Source: Oopsacas minuta (lineage: Eukaryota > Porifera > Hexactinellida > Lyssacinosida > Leucopsacidae). From it: DNA of 64,000 bases. The DNA is taken from assembly GCA_024704765.1 (NCBI GenBank), contig JAKMXF010000007.1:61581-125580 (forward strand). Direction: 5' to 3'. Positions 12,996 to 24,128 of this stretch are shown here, piece by piece. The position numbers and the translations under genes were made by a program. A model generated the notes under the pieces. That model was not told where the DNA came from and made no database searches. It saw nothing but the letters and a program-made list of their open reading frames with translations. Each line of letters begins with the position of its first letter. Position 1 is the first letter of the stretch.

Positions 12996-13639
12996 CAAAA
13001 TTTCAATTACGAATTTAACTACGTTTTATGAATCTCCATCGTCGAATTAGTAGGAAAATATTGACGACTGTATGTATGACCCATAGGAATTTCGATTACA
13101 GCGAGCTAAAGTAAGCATATTTTAGATTATTTTGAATAGCTAACCTCAAGAGTAAATACCTAACTACCTTAGCAACGATTTTCTTCCAAATATATACTGT
13201 ATAACGTTTGTAGTTAATCATCAATTTGACGTATTTCTTATATTAGATCAGTTTATGCAATTATTACAAGTATCATTGTTTCCAAAAAATTTTGTTGGCT
13301 GTCTAGTTTTAAAGGCCTGGAGTGAAATATTTTAGTTTTAATATAGTGTTTGGAGTGCTGCATCTATCAGGTGACAAAAGAGGACGATAATTTATTGTTA
13401 ATCGCTTATAGTGCTTACTTTTTTGAAATTATACACCAATTTTCAGACGTGCACCGGGGTGCACAAATATATTTTTGAGTACATCAATGCTTGGACCAGA
13501 CAAAAAATCGGAAAAATGTATTTTTAGGATTTTTTTGAAATTCAAGTAAATTCTATATATTCTTGCCCTCATGCAAATTTAGATGATGCACGAAAATAAT
13601 TTTGATCTTTTTCTGTCTAATAATAGCTCCTAGTGAATA

Positions 13640-15811
13640 ATGGCCTCTGTTGTAACCAACAAAGAAGCATATGTTAGCTATATTTCAATGGGGAAAAGCC
13701 CTAAAGCCACTACGCAGTATCTTATTGATGATAATAATATTTCACAGGAAGAACATGATACTATTCTATATAAGTTCAAGTCCCTTAAATCATCCAGAGA
13801 GTATTACCGGAAGAAGACTGATCTTGAGACCTGGGAGAATTTGACCTTTTCCCATTCATATACTGCACCTCTATCCATTTCCATTCCGAGAAAGAAGAGA
13901 ATTTCACTCGATCCTGGATTAGAACCTTTTCGTAAAGTTTCTATTTCTGAAAGTCGAAATTTCTCTGAAGAAATTGTCCATGATTCCAGAAAGCATTTAC
14001 TTGATTGCAATCTTCAAACTTCCAGATCTAGACTGAGCATTCTTTTAGACTATATTCATTTCTTAGCTGAAAGAGAAAATGTCGAGCCTAAACAACTAGC
14101 TGCTCTGGCTTTAGAATTAATATCTAACAATTCTTACGATCGAGATACTTCACAAGTGTGTAAGGAGATCATCAACAAGGGTTCTTTTAGTGGAATCTTG
14201 CACAAAGCGCCAATCGATAAATCTGCCTTTCTGTTGGACTGTTTAGAGATTGGAGCGAGCAAATATAAAAATTAAAAAAAGTCCTTGAATTTCAAGTTAA
14301 ATTACCATCCTATGAGCTTGTCTCCAGATATCGTAGAGAAATAACTTTGATTGATGAGATTGAGATAGTCCATGATCCTGAAGGTTTCTCAATTGGAACT
14401 TGTATCTCCTATCATTCGATACTAAAGCTTACAGTCGAACGCTTGATTTCAACCTTAGTGCCAATTTCTATTTCACAATATCCACTCACAGTTAAGATAT
14501 CAGATGGATTAGATGGTTCCGGGTCTCATCGCACCTATAACCAACAAAATAATAACCCTGTCTTTAGTACTAAATGTTTCATCTTATTTGGATTCAAAAT
14601 ATTATCAATAGCAGATACACTTGGAAACGATGTCTTCTACAACCATTCTCCTAACTCCCCCTTTTGTTTCAGACCGGTTACGTTGATGGCATTGAAAGAG
14701 GATTATAATAATGTTCATTTTATTATGGATAAAATTTTCAATCCCCAAACCGACCGAATATTGGTGAACGGATTATTCCTAACAGGAGGACATGTACAAG
14801 TTGATATTGTCCGTTCTCTCTTTGGCACCAAAAATGGCTGGACTGTTAGATGGTGCTGGAGGAGCTTCTCGTCATCTATGTACTGCATCTGACGAAGAAA
14901 TTAAAAGCATTGACTGGGTTCGTTCTGGATTCCCCATAAACAGGTTAATTAGCGATGCTTGGCAACTCTTTGATGATGTTAATGAGGATCACTTCCTCAA
15001 ACTCCCATCCAAACAACGCTTGGGCATAACTCACAAACCCACATCTGACATCAATATAATTGCTGCCTCCCCTTTGCATGCCTACCTATGTGTATTCCGG
15101 TGGTATATGTTATTAATATACCATCTTGATGCGGGTCACAAGGTATGGTCACCATCTAATGACAAAGTAAATGCATCTATGAGGCGGATTCGAGCAATTC
15201 TTCTAGAGAAGTGTAGTTTCAGTGTGGATATTCCTTCAAGTCAGGGCGGTACATCAACTACTGGGGACATCGTACGTGATTGCTTTTTGGATAAGCGAGA
15301 CTTTTAAAAATGGGCGACTACCTCGATTAATCCATCAGATAAACTCTTATTAGAGAAGATCCAGACTAATCTATCTGTGGTGTTACGACTTGTGAACAGC
15401 GGTAACTTAATTAATTGTAGCAAAATGGAAGAATTGTGTAAAGAAACGTATGAATACATCTTAGTTCAGTTTCCATGGGCGAACGTCACCCCCCCCTCTT
15501 TACACAAGCTACTTTCCCATTCTTTCAAGATTATTGGAGAATATAATAATGGCAGGGGATTACAGAATCTATCAGAAGAATGTTTAGAAGCTTGTAATAA
15601 GTTCGTGAGGCGGTATCGGGAAAATCTTGCCAGAAAAACATCATTCTCTGACAATGTACGAGATATTCTAGTTCGCCTTCTGTGTTGTAGTGATCCCCTA
15701 TTAGTGCAGAATCGTTTTACATCCACCAAAACGAGGAATTCTAGTGCAAATGACCCAAATAGCCCCCAAGATATCTTATATAATAGCATAGTGTTGGAGA
15801 ATGATAATTAA
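13640..15811 (+). pseudogene. RAG1-like / Transib transposase, two frameshifts and one stop
   Basis: The ATG at 13640 opens a protein of about 720 codons spread over three open parts (13640-14275, about 14262-14830, about 14830-15811). The reading frame changes in A-runs near 14270 and 14829 and meets a TAA at 15305-15307. The core matches the RAG1/Transib DDE nuclease. KISDGLDGSGSH (Asp codon 14503-14505) corresponds to the RAG1 D600 region, and NSPFCFRPVTLM to RAG1 NSELCCKPLCLM. SPLHAYLCVFRWYM is the SPLHA-type block of Transib-like proteins. GGTSTTGDIVRDCF resembles the GTTNDGNTARRFF block. LHKLLSHSFKIIG with EECLEACNKFVRRYRE matches the RAG1 C-terminal block holding E962 (Glu codon 15587-15589). 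No acidic residue is evident where RAG1 has D708. The N-terminal third lacks a visible RING finger. Confidence 0.85.
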
Positions 15812-16165
15812 TTAAAGAATATTAGAGATTGAGTTTATATATTTAGTAACAGTTTTTCCACAAGGTATAATCCCCTCAATATGTAGTAAAGGGAAAAACT
15901 ACACCCCTGGTTCATTATTATATAATAGCTTATTATATATGCTATAATCTTTCTAATAGGAAGCTTGACTTTATACCATTAATTCAATAATAGAAATTAC
16001 AAATAATATTATTGAACCATGAATGTTACAAATAATGAAATCACCGAAATGACGTCATATTCCCAATAGTGGTAATACTACGGAAAATTTTAATGAAATT
16101 TTTGAAATTTACGGTGTCGAGTTACTATATAGACCACATAAAACATGTCTAGTTGTAATGGTTAC

Positions 16166-16201
16166 CCTAATACGCCATTATGGCAATTTTGGCACACTGT
16201 G
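16166..16201 (-). repeat. right terminal inverted repeat, RSS-like, 16-bp spacer
   Basis: Read on the minus strand: heptamer CACAGTG (16201-16195), sixteen bases (16194-16179), then the 13-mer ATGGCGTATTAGG (16178-16166). The heptamer and 13-mer are identical to those at the left end, but the spacing is 10 bp longer. Confidence 0.85.
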
Positions 16202-16370
16202 ATACCTAATCATTTGTTTACGTACACATATCTATATTTCCATCTTGTATTAAAGTAATAGGGGAAGAAGATCTGCGTATATTATATAGGGAATAAAATA
16301 TCCTTCTGTTACGATATAGGAAAAGTAATCAATTACGTTGGGGTAATCGAGTATGCTGATTCCGATTTTC

Positions 16371-17538
16371 CAGGCTTGCCGTGGATGAGAAAAATCCCAT
16401 CCATATCCATATCCATGTCATTTTTGCGTGGATATCCAACAACCAGGATATCCATGGATATTTCAAAGGCCTAGAACATCTTGTCTATAACGGCCATTCA
16501 AGGCTAGTAGTGACTATTATGTACAGGCAACCGCTATGTAGATGTAGATTACTAATGAAAATCTATTCATATACTAAACGTTATATACTAAAGCTCTAGA
16601 TATTATTTAAACTGTCATTCATAAACTCTTCGATATCACTATCGTCTTTGAATGACAGGGACATGGGCTCATTGTTGATGACTATCGCAACTTCCTTTGG
16701 CTCAATTACAATTCCCAGCTTCTTGATTATTGTGATATACATTTTCTGGCATCTGATGTATACTAATCTCTTCATGACCGCCGGTGACATTCTCTTTCTC
16801 GTTTTTGAAAGTAGGTTGCCGGCCTGGCTGAACAACCTCTCCACGGCTGCAGAAGATATTGGTGCCGAGAAAATTATCTTTGCACAGGTTCGCAGACGTG
16901 TTAAGACACTTTACCGCCAAAACTGAGTTGGATCCTTCATTGGTACCCGGGTGTCTCTGAATTCTTGGAGCGCTATACCAAGAGTAGTAGCCTTTGGCCT
17001 TTTGGCTAGCAACACCAGAATTCACGAGTGAAAGGGATGAATAGCAGTAACAATAATTGCATCATAATTGCATAGTAATTGGTTACCTTTCACCAACATA
17101 GATCTTGAAAGAATTCAAAACTTTACATGAAATCTGGCACTATTTGTGACACAACAATTGCTGACATTACAATAATTGGCTATCTACACGACTTCACCGA
17201 TCTTACCGATAATAACTAATTTTCCATCTTAATCGATTCTCAATTGGGAAATCAAATAATTTGATAATTTGATATCATACGGTATGAAATAATAATCGTG
17301 TGGTGCTGGTTAGTTACATGTAATACACCAACTTAGCTGAAAGGGCTAATTGATGGGGCGCTAGCCCCATCTAACTCCATGCTAGAGCCTCCACTGAACA
17401 ACACTAGTAAATGTACTTAGTAATATTGTTAATTCAATTATAACAGCATCCCTATTATTGAATATCCTATGGATATCCATGATATCCATGGATATGAGCA
17501 ATACATCCATGGATATATCCATATCCACGGCAAGCCTG
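16371..17538 (-). mobile_element. non-autonomous hAT element, copy 1, 8-bp TSD CGATTTTC
   Basis: Terminal repeats are CAGGCTTGCCGTGG at 16371 and its complement ending at 17538. The flanks 16363-16370 and 17539-17546 are both cgattttc, a perfect 8-bp duplication. Subterminal palindromic blocks gatatccatggatat recur near both ends. Only the C-terminal end of an hAT transposase remains inside (minus strand), so it depends on another source of transposase. A second copy starts at 51007. Confidence 0.92.
16596..16990 (-). pseudogene. hAT transposase C-terminal dimerisation region (remnant)
   Basis: Reading from about 16990 down to 16596 gives TQFWR, a TAA stop, then SVLTRLRTCAKIIFSAP and SSAAVERLFSQAGNLLSKTR. 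This is the hAT C-terminal dimerisation motif (ExxFS type). The reading ends with EEFMNDSLNNI. The same TAA between WR and SVL occurs in copy 2 at 51548, so the nonsense change predates the split of the copies. Confidence 0.8.
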
Positions 17539-17546
17539 CGATTTTC

Positions 17547-19760
17547 ACACTTTCGAATTAATCATATGTAAATTATTTGTTATTTTTATGAATATAGAGT
17601 AAACAAATAGTTGAAATCTCAAAATATACGTACACGCTTGCTCTAAACAGCTACACAGGGGTAACACAATACGCTGAACAAGAATATCGCATTTCCAAGT
17701 TCCTCGTGTGTAAATCTATTGTTCTTTCATGAAAATAAAGTAAACAAATTAGCAAATCTCAAAATTTACGTAGATACTTGCCCTCAACGGCTACAAAGGG
17801 GATTGATCGTACATCATAATTCAATAACTATTTTGTAATTTGAATCGCTGGTACCCCTCAATGTGACAAAAGCCCTGACGTCATGATACTGACCAAAAGC
17901 TAACTCATCATGGGATTACTGAACCAAAAATGTTTTCATAATTTCTTAATACCCGAGTCACGAAGTGCCGAGATTACTAACCAAAAGCGACCTAGCATCT
18001 CCAGTGCCACCACAGAAGGCCATTCAATGTAATATCGACTGACTATGGATAATACACTCTTAAAATTTTAACTATTCTGTGAATTTGAGGCACGTGTGTC
18101 GAGTATATTCATTCAATACTTAAGCTAACCTGGAGCACTAAGCTGTCTCCAAGCGACCTAGCAAGCAATGCGCGCTATTAGATATTTATCTAGGCAACAT
18201 CAAGAGACATCTCTAATTTTGATTAGCATTATAATTATTGTGTTTTACCTGAAAGAAGGCAGGAATTCACCACTCAGCACCATTCTTCGAGTTGCAGTTT
18301 CATTTAATTCCCTTTTAAAAATGTAATGTCAAAATCAAAATTCATTTTTGTTCCTTCATATTGTCGCTTTATGAGGTATTAATTGTGTAAATTTTTATGT
18401 ACAATGGCTGAATGATGTCCACAAGAACCCCAGCATATAAAGTACAAAAACTTTATGATGGGGAGTTTCCTATATACAGTAATATTTTTAAAAGATTTGA
18501 CAATTCAATATTCACTGAAAGAACTTGTTCCGAAATTGATATGAGTATTAGTGAAACCTGAATGAGGATTAATTACACGAATCTAACTTGTATATTCATA
18601 AAATATCAATTTCTCCATAGGATACCATATACAACACAACTTCACGAGATAAGCCTTATATGAATCCTTAAGTATTTAACAGCTAATTTTCTTAGTACTT
18701 TTGGTAGCTAAGAAAATTAGCTGTGAATTTTCGTCCAAGACTAAAACTTGTCCGATCCAGGCCAAAAATACCCCATGAATGCCAAAAATCAGCCCTTGGG
18801 GCTCTACCAGTTTCTTCAATCATCAATTCCGAACATACAATCATATATATGCAATGTAAACTAAATTACTTGTTTCTCATCCGGAATATCCTCAGAATTT
18901 GGAACGGCGGACGGTATTTATTTTTATTTTTTATAGGCCCTACTTGTATGTAAAATATTTTGACCACCCGAATGATTCGATTATCTCATTACATTATCTC
19001 TGGGCATAAAATAATGGATATTACAACTATATTAATAGTAAAATGTGCATTGCATTGATCCATGAACTGGCCATATATACACATACTGATATTTTGACAA
19101 AAGTATCACTATAACCAATATATCACTATATCCACCTATGCCATATTCAAGTATTTCCTTCTAGAAACTTTCCCTCTCTAATATTCGATCTCCTTTAGAG
19201 AGGTAGTTATCCAGCCGTAAGGTGCTCCATATACTATTCAAGATTAGAATGAGGAAAGATGTTACTAGAAATTTTGTTGAAATTCCTACAAATCTGACAA
19301 ATTTATTCCCATTGCATCGACGTGAAATGTCATGAAAATCCTTGACAACCATTATTTTTCAAATGAAGCTTGATCGTTCGGAAAATCGGGAATCAAATGG
19401 TCCGTACTATTCCGTAAAATTGGGTAACTATTACAAAATGGAACTAGTTCAGAAGCGATGCACCTTTAGACTACATAATTTCCCAAGGAAATATCGGCTA
19501 AGATACCTGGGAATGCACCCAATATGTGCTGAGGCTAATGTCCGCCCAAAATTTGCCAAATCCAGATTGTCCCGCTTTTGTATAGTCTAATGTAATTATG
19601 CTACGTCCTGTTATTCCGCTAAATTAGTACCTTCTGTACCGATTTTTCTTCGCTCAGGATGTATTCATTATCCTCTGGTCGGGTCGAGTCATGGAATGCC
19701 TGATCGGTTCCATCTCGGTGTTTACCCCTCACACTCTCTCCTAGTAGCTATTAACAACAT
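17547..19760. other. intergenic; two-copy direct repeat and a perfect hairpin
   Basis: No gene is supported. About 17560-17655 and 17705-17802 are diverged direct copies sharing 'aaatctcaaaat.tacgta' and 'gctacacagggg'/'gctacaaagggg'. At 18680-18723 a perfect 16-bp stem (cagctaattttcttag and its complement) surrounds a 12-base loop. Around 19675-19720 is a fragment of the MITE family seen at 26417-26899 (ggtcgggtcgagtcatgg ... ggttccatctc), just upstream of the sulfotransferase start. Confidence 0.5.
18680..18723. repeat. perfect 16-bp stem, 12-base loop hairpin
   Basis: The left arm cagctaattttcttag at 18680-18695 is exactly complementary to ctaagaaaattagctg at 18708-18723. It could be a tiny fold-back repeat or an RNA hairpin; nothing else supports an RNA gene. 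Confidence 0.6.
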
Positions 19761-22700
19761 ATGGGCTCACATAAAGAGAAAATACTTATTGCATTCCAGT
19801 TCCTCGTTGTTCTATTTATAGGGATAGCCTATGTCAATAAAGTACGTAAGTGTAATGAATTGGAGGATTCAATTTCGATGAAGAATATCCTGATATCTAA
19901 TGAAATGGATAATGAGAGTGATGTCAGCAAGGAAGAATTAGCCATAATATTATGCGAAAGAGGGATACAGGAATTACGAGATAACATGGATAAATGCAAA
20001 TTACAGCAACGGAATCTCGCTAAACAAATATCTGATAACAATGCTGAAGGTATGTAATGAAGGGCTTGCCTAACCAGCAACCTAGATTGCTAAGACTTTG
20101 TATAGTAACCTAAGAGGGAAATTTTAATTTAATTATTCCTTCAGTTTATATTTTAAATAATCTAAGTTATTGTAAGTTATATATCAATCAATATATAAGT
20201 TTTTTGGGAAAATAATCACATTCATTGGTCTGAGTTTCGAAAGTTTATCCGGTATTATTTCGCTATATACTTTTTTCCTAAATATTTATTTTAGAAAAGT
20301 TGTATAATTTGATTGTAAACTTTTCCATTCCCGGTTATATAATACAGCTCACGAAAACAGTCTCACTTATGCATTTACCTATTATTTGTTTGTAGATGAG
20401 TATAGCAATATGACCATAATTATCACATATTTTCCTCCTTAACCACTTTTAAAGTGCTGTTACAGGAACGATAAGGAAACAAACTCTGGTACCGTGCCCG
20501 GCACTCTAGCCACTGGTAGCGAGGAATCTGGTACAGGAATAATACAGTGGCCATTTATCTAAAGACACATTTACTTCCAAATTTCGTGAAGTATGCCCTC
20601 TAAATTCATTTTGGAGCTATTCAAGTTTTCTGGAGGTTAGGTCCGGACTCCTAAGAGAGAGCACTTCATAGAGCTATGGGACATTTCGGAATAGCATACC
20701 ATAATTCCTGTTCTTGACAACGGACACAAACAAACAAACAAGTCGCGAAAATTGACCAATAGAAGTTGTTAAGAAGGAGAATAAATGAAAAAAATGGTCA
20801 TATTGCTAGAGCTCATCTACAAACACAAATAATAGGTAAATGCATAAGTGAGACTGTTTTCGTGAGCTGTATTATATAACCGGGAATGGAAAAGTTTACA
20901 ATCAAATTATACAACTTTTCTAAAATAAATATTTAGGAAAAAGTATATAGCGAAATAATACCGGATAAACTTTCGAAACTCAGACCAATGAATGTGATTA
21001 TTTTCCCAAAAAACTTATATATTGATTGATATATAACTTACAATAACTTAGATTATTTAAAATATAAACTGAAGGAATAATTAAATTAAAATTTCCCTCT
21101 TAGGTTACTATACAAAGTCTTAGCAATCTAGGTTGCTGGTTAGGCAAGCCCTTCAAAGAAATATAATCCAATTAGAAGAGTATATTTCTAAGTCAAATCC
21201 TGACTGATCTCTGAGAAATTGTGACAAAATGTTCTAACCAGTTCATTCTAAATTGTAAAAATTGTACATTCTATACGTAGCGGAAGCAAATTACGTATGC
21301 TTGTTGAATTATATTTTCTGAGCTAATTCGTACAGTAAAAAACCTGCTAATCGTGATATCACTAGAGTCTAGCAAGGTTTTGTCCAGATTATTCAAAAAT
21401 AAATGCGTATCCACAATCCAAACCTGGTCCCTATTCCCCATTAAGCAGTATTCACTGTTTATTCCAAATTCAAATAGGTTTACAGCAAATTCTAAGGATA
21501 GGACAAGAAAGGTTAGATGAATGCTTCGAGGAAAGGTAATGTTCAATTCCACATACTATTCTAATCTATATGTACTACGGTCAACTGACGTTTTTTTGAT
21601 ATTTACTTTGATAGCGAAGATCGATATAACCGATGCATTTATGCTACTTTGACTGTTTGGGGTCCATATTGATGCTATTTCAGACTTCGATATAAGCGGA
21701 TATTTCGATATATCTGTGCTTGACATAAGTCGCATAACTGGAGTTGACTGTAGTAAATCTAAATTGTTTATTGTCTGTTTGTTCGTTGTCAAGGAAAAGA
21801 TTTAGTGTATGCTAATTTGTTTACTATATATTCATAAAAACACTAATAAATTTACATATGAGAATCTTGAAAATGCGAAATTCGGATTCAGCATGTTCGA
21901 TATATTCAGTGAAGTTTATTGAAACCTATTTGCTTCCTTGATAAGCACGATAAATACATAGTTATGCGACAATTTCAAAATTACATACCGTAAATCCTTT
22001 CCTTGACAACGGACAAACAAACAAACAAACAACCAACAAATGAGATTTAATATTAGTATATTAAATTCTGAAGTCTACCTCCACATTCTTCCTAATCGCG
22101 TCACTGTGGGATATCACAGAATATCGGTTACACATTTATATTATTTCTATATCCTATAGACATGTATTGAGCAGCACATATATGGAGTGTAATCCGAAAT
22201 ATTCATTGAGTCGTGAAGACACGAGTATATACAGAAACGGTAGTTCCGTGAATAAGATAAAGAACTTCATTGTATTCTTAGGATATCCACGCAGTGGTGC
22301 AAGTATCGTAGGAGCTTTATTAGACGGACATCCAAATGTTGTTATATCTAACGAATTCAATCCTGTGATAAGATGGATTAAATCTCAGAGCGGAAAAGAA
22401 CCTAAATTTAATAGATTTGAATTGTTTAGAAATATTAAGAACGCAGCTTGGGCTGCTATAAATACTGAAGACGGGACCAGGAGTAAATTCAGAACTAACA
22501 AGTACTATTCGCTATATGTACCAGGCCTTTATCAGGGAGAATACAAGGACTACATACAGATTATTGGAGATAAACGTAAGAAATATACTTTATTGTAATT
22601 GTGGAAAAGTACGTATTTCAATTCAACAATCAAATAATAAATGCATTTGAAACTTTTCCAGGATGATTGGGAACTGGTGATAGCTACAAACTTGAAATTT

Positions 22701-23693
22701 AGTGTATGTAGAATAATAAATTTTATTTCTAAGTGGGTTATTGACTCATCTGAGAAAGTTACTAAAAATGTTCAACTCAATACAATATAATAGTTCCCAT
22801 CAAATATCAAACTGGTAAGAGCCACATAAATAATGTTATGATAATTACAGTGAATCTCAACATGGTGTAAAGAGGCAACATTTTCGGTTGCTTCTGTGAT
22901 CCTTACACAATAAATACACATAGATTTCCTATTCTCAGATAAGCATGCATATCCTACCGGCTTGTATACAGAAAGCCAGTTGTATTATCTATATTCTATA
23001 AAAACCAAGCCTCTTATTCCCGAATTGAATTGTCTCTCATTTTAATGACAAATATGAGGTAATAAGTAAAAGTTGTGATAATATCACCTTAGGAGATTTT
23101 CGGGTAGTTGACATTGTAGGACACATTCTGGTACTTTTGTAGTCCTTGATTCTATCTATCCTTTAGAAGATAATCTACTCGTTGACTATGACGAAGGAGA
23201 TGATGGATCAAAGAACTTTATTCAAATGCTGGAGAGATTCAAGGATTTCGTTGGTTACCAGGTCAAATTCATTCACATAGTACGCAACCCTTTCGATAAT
23301 ATAGCAACGGTTCTTCTATATAATATCTCATCGCGCAATCAAATGATCAAGTTTGGTGGAATTATTAACCAACCTGAAATTTTACTATCATTTGTTAAGG
23401 AGCAGTTTGTTATGTACGAGAAAATACAAAGATATATGAAATATTTTGGAGAAAGACTACTAACTCTCAATCATGAAGATTTGATCTCCGAACCTACGTT
23501 ATTCATAAAAAGGATGTGTAATCATATGGAGATTTATTGCGGGAAATATTATCTAAAAATAGCATCTAATAGTGTGTTTTCTGACGCTACGAAGAGTAGA
23601 CACAGTGTTGAGTGGGATCAGCATGCGATAACCATGATTGAATCTGCTATTCAAAACTACACATTTCTCAACAGATACACGTTTGAAAATTGA
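19761..23693 (+). CDS. type II membrane sulfotransferase, three exons
   Basis: Predicted exons are 19761-20053, 22160-22575 and 23167-23693, in phase, giving 411 residues. Exon 1 has a signal anchor at residues 8-25 (ILIAFQFLVVLFIGIAYV) followed by a charged, probably coiled-coil stem, as in Golgi carbohydrate sulfotransferases. Exon 2 has the 5'-phosphosulfate loop GYPRSGAS near its start. Exon 3 has the 3'-phosphate motif IVRNPFDNIAT and ends in SRHSVEW...YTFEN. It would transfer sulfate from PAPS to a glycan or other substrate in the Golgi lumen; the acceptor cannot be told. The exon 1 donor is uncertain. The best-looking site (gtatgt at 20050) is out of phase with the strong acceptor at 22159, while gtaatg at 20054 fits. 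Polyadenylation signal AATAAA is at 23749-23754. Intron 1 carries a large fold-back element. Confidence 0.8.
20059..21154. mobile_element. fold-back (long-TIR) element in intron 1 of the sulfotransferase
   Basis: Arms of about 364 bp (20059-20422 and 20791-21154) are near-perfect inverted copies. The outer ends are gaagggcttgcctaacc and its complement. The 370-bp centre has no transposase. It contains a GGAC/acaaacaaac tail (20668-20742) that also occurs elsewhere in the window. Target duplication is unclear. The near identity of the arms implies a young insertion, recent gene conversion, or both. Confidence 0.85.
20668..20742 (+). repeat. dispersed retroelement-like 3' tail with (ACAA)n, copy 1
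   Basis: A block reading 'gctatgggacattt', 'cataccataattcc', 'cttgacaacgga', then acaaacaaacaaac. Diverged copies occur at about 21955-22040 and 27700-27800. A conserved tail ending in a short microsatellite suggests a SINE or LINE 3' end. Confidence 0.45.
21955..22040 (+). repeat. dispersed retroelement-like 3' tail, copy 2
   Basis: Contains 'catagttatgcgacaattt', 'cttgacaacggac' and aaacaaacaaacaaac. It lies in intron 1 of the sulfotransferase gene. It is shared with copies at 20668 and 27700. Confidence 0.45.
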
Positions 23694-23752
23694 CGGTTTT
23701 ACTCGTTTTGTCAAGTTAATTTATTTTATACTTAATTGTCTTTCCTTTAATA

Positions 23753-24128
23753 AAGTCAAACTTGCTATAACGGCTACAGAAGTGACTGGCCAAGAGTGGC
23801 GGCTATAGGGAAGTTTGCCATTACAGACTGGTGTGGTAGTAATTTGAAGTTAATGGGCATTATATAGAAAAGGTGGCAATTAAGACAGGTGACTGAAATA
23901 TATGATGATAATACAATGGACACCGTTAATGATGGCAACCAAGAAAATTGGCTAAGGTGGACTTTATGGAAGGTGGCCGTTATAGACAGGTTTAGCATCA
24001 TTAAGGGACCAAAATGGTAGCCGCTATAGAGAGGTTATTATAATGGGAAATAGGAGGGGGCTGTTTTGAGGTGGCCGCTATATGCAGCTGACCGTTAAAC
24101 AGAGGTGGTCGTTAAGCAGGTTTGACTG
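23753..24128. mobile_element. pogo/Tigger-like MITE with TA duplication
   Basis: The left end AAGTCAAACTTGCTATAACG and the right end (complement CAGTCAAACCTGCTTAACG) are imperfect inverted repeats flanked by TA (23751-23752, 24129-24130). The interior repeats the motif 'gtggccg.tatagacaggt' in diverged form. It begins 60 bp after the sulfotransferase stop and overlaps its AATAAA signal. Confidence 0.65.

Larger units (their letters stand above)
12970..16201 (+). mobile_element. Transib/RAG-superfamily transposon, full length, 5-bp TSD ATACC
   Basis: The 3232-bp element starts with CACAGTGTGC and ends with its complement GCACACTGTG. It is bounded on both sides by ATACC (12965-12969 and 16202-16206), the 5-bp duplication expected of Transib and RAG transposition. 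CACAGTG is identical to the consensus heptamer of V(D)J recombination signals; known Transib ends usually begin CACWATG. A 13-bp motif ATGGCGTATTAGG recurs inside both ends. The only gene inside is a RAG1-like transposase (13640-15811). I see no RAG2-like Kelch gene. It is mutated but structurally complete and fairly recent, since both TSD copies are still identical. Confidence 0.9.

Noticed and set aside
12970-16201. A RAG2-like Kelch gene within the RAG1-like element
   Set aside because: The spaces before 13640 and after 15811 are too short and hold no Kelch-like reading on either strand.
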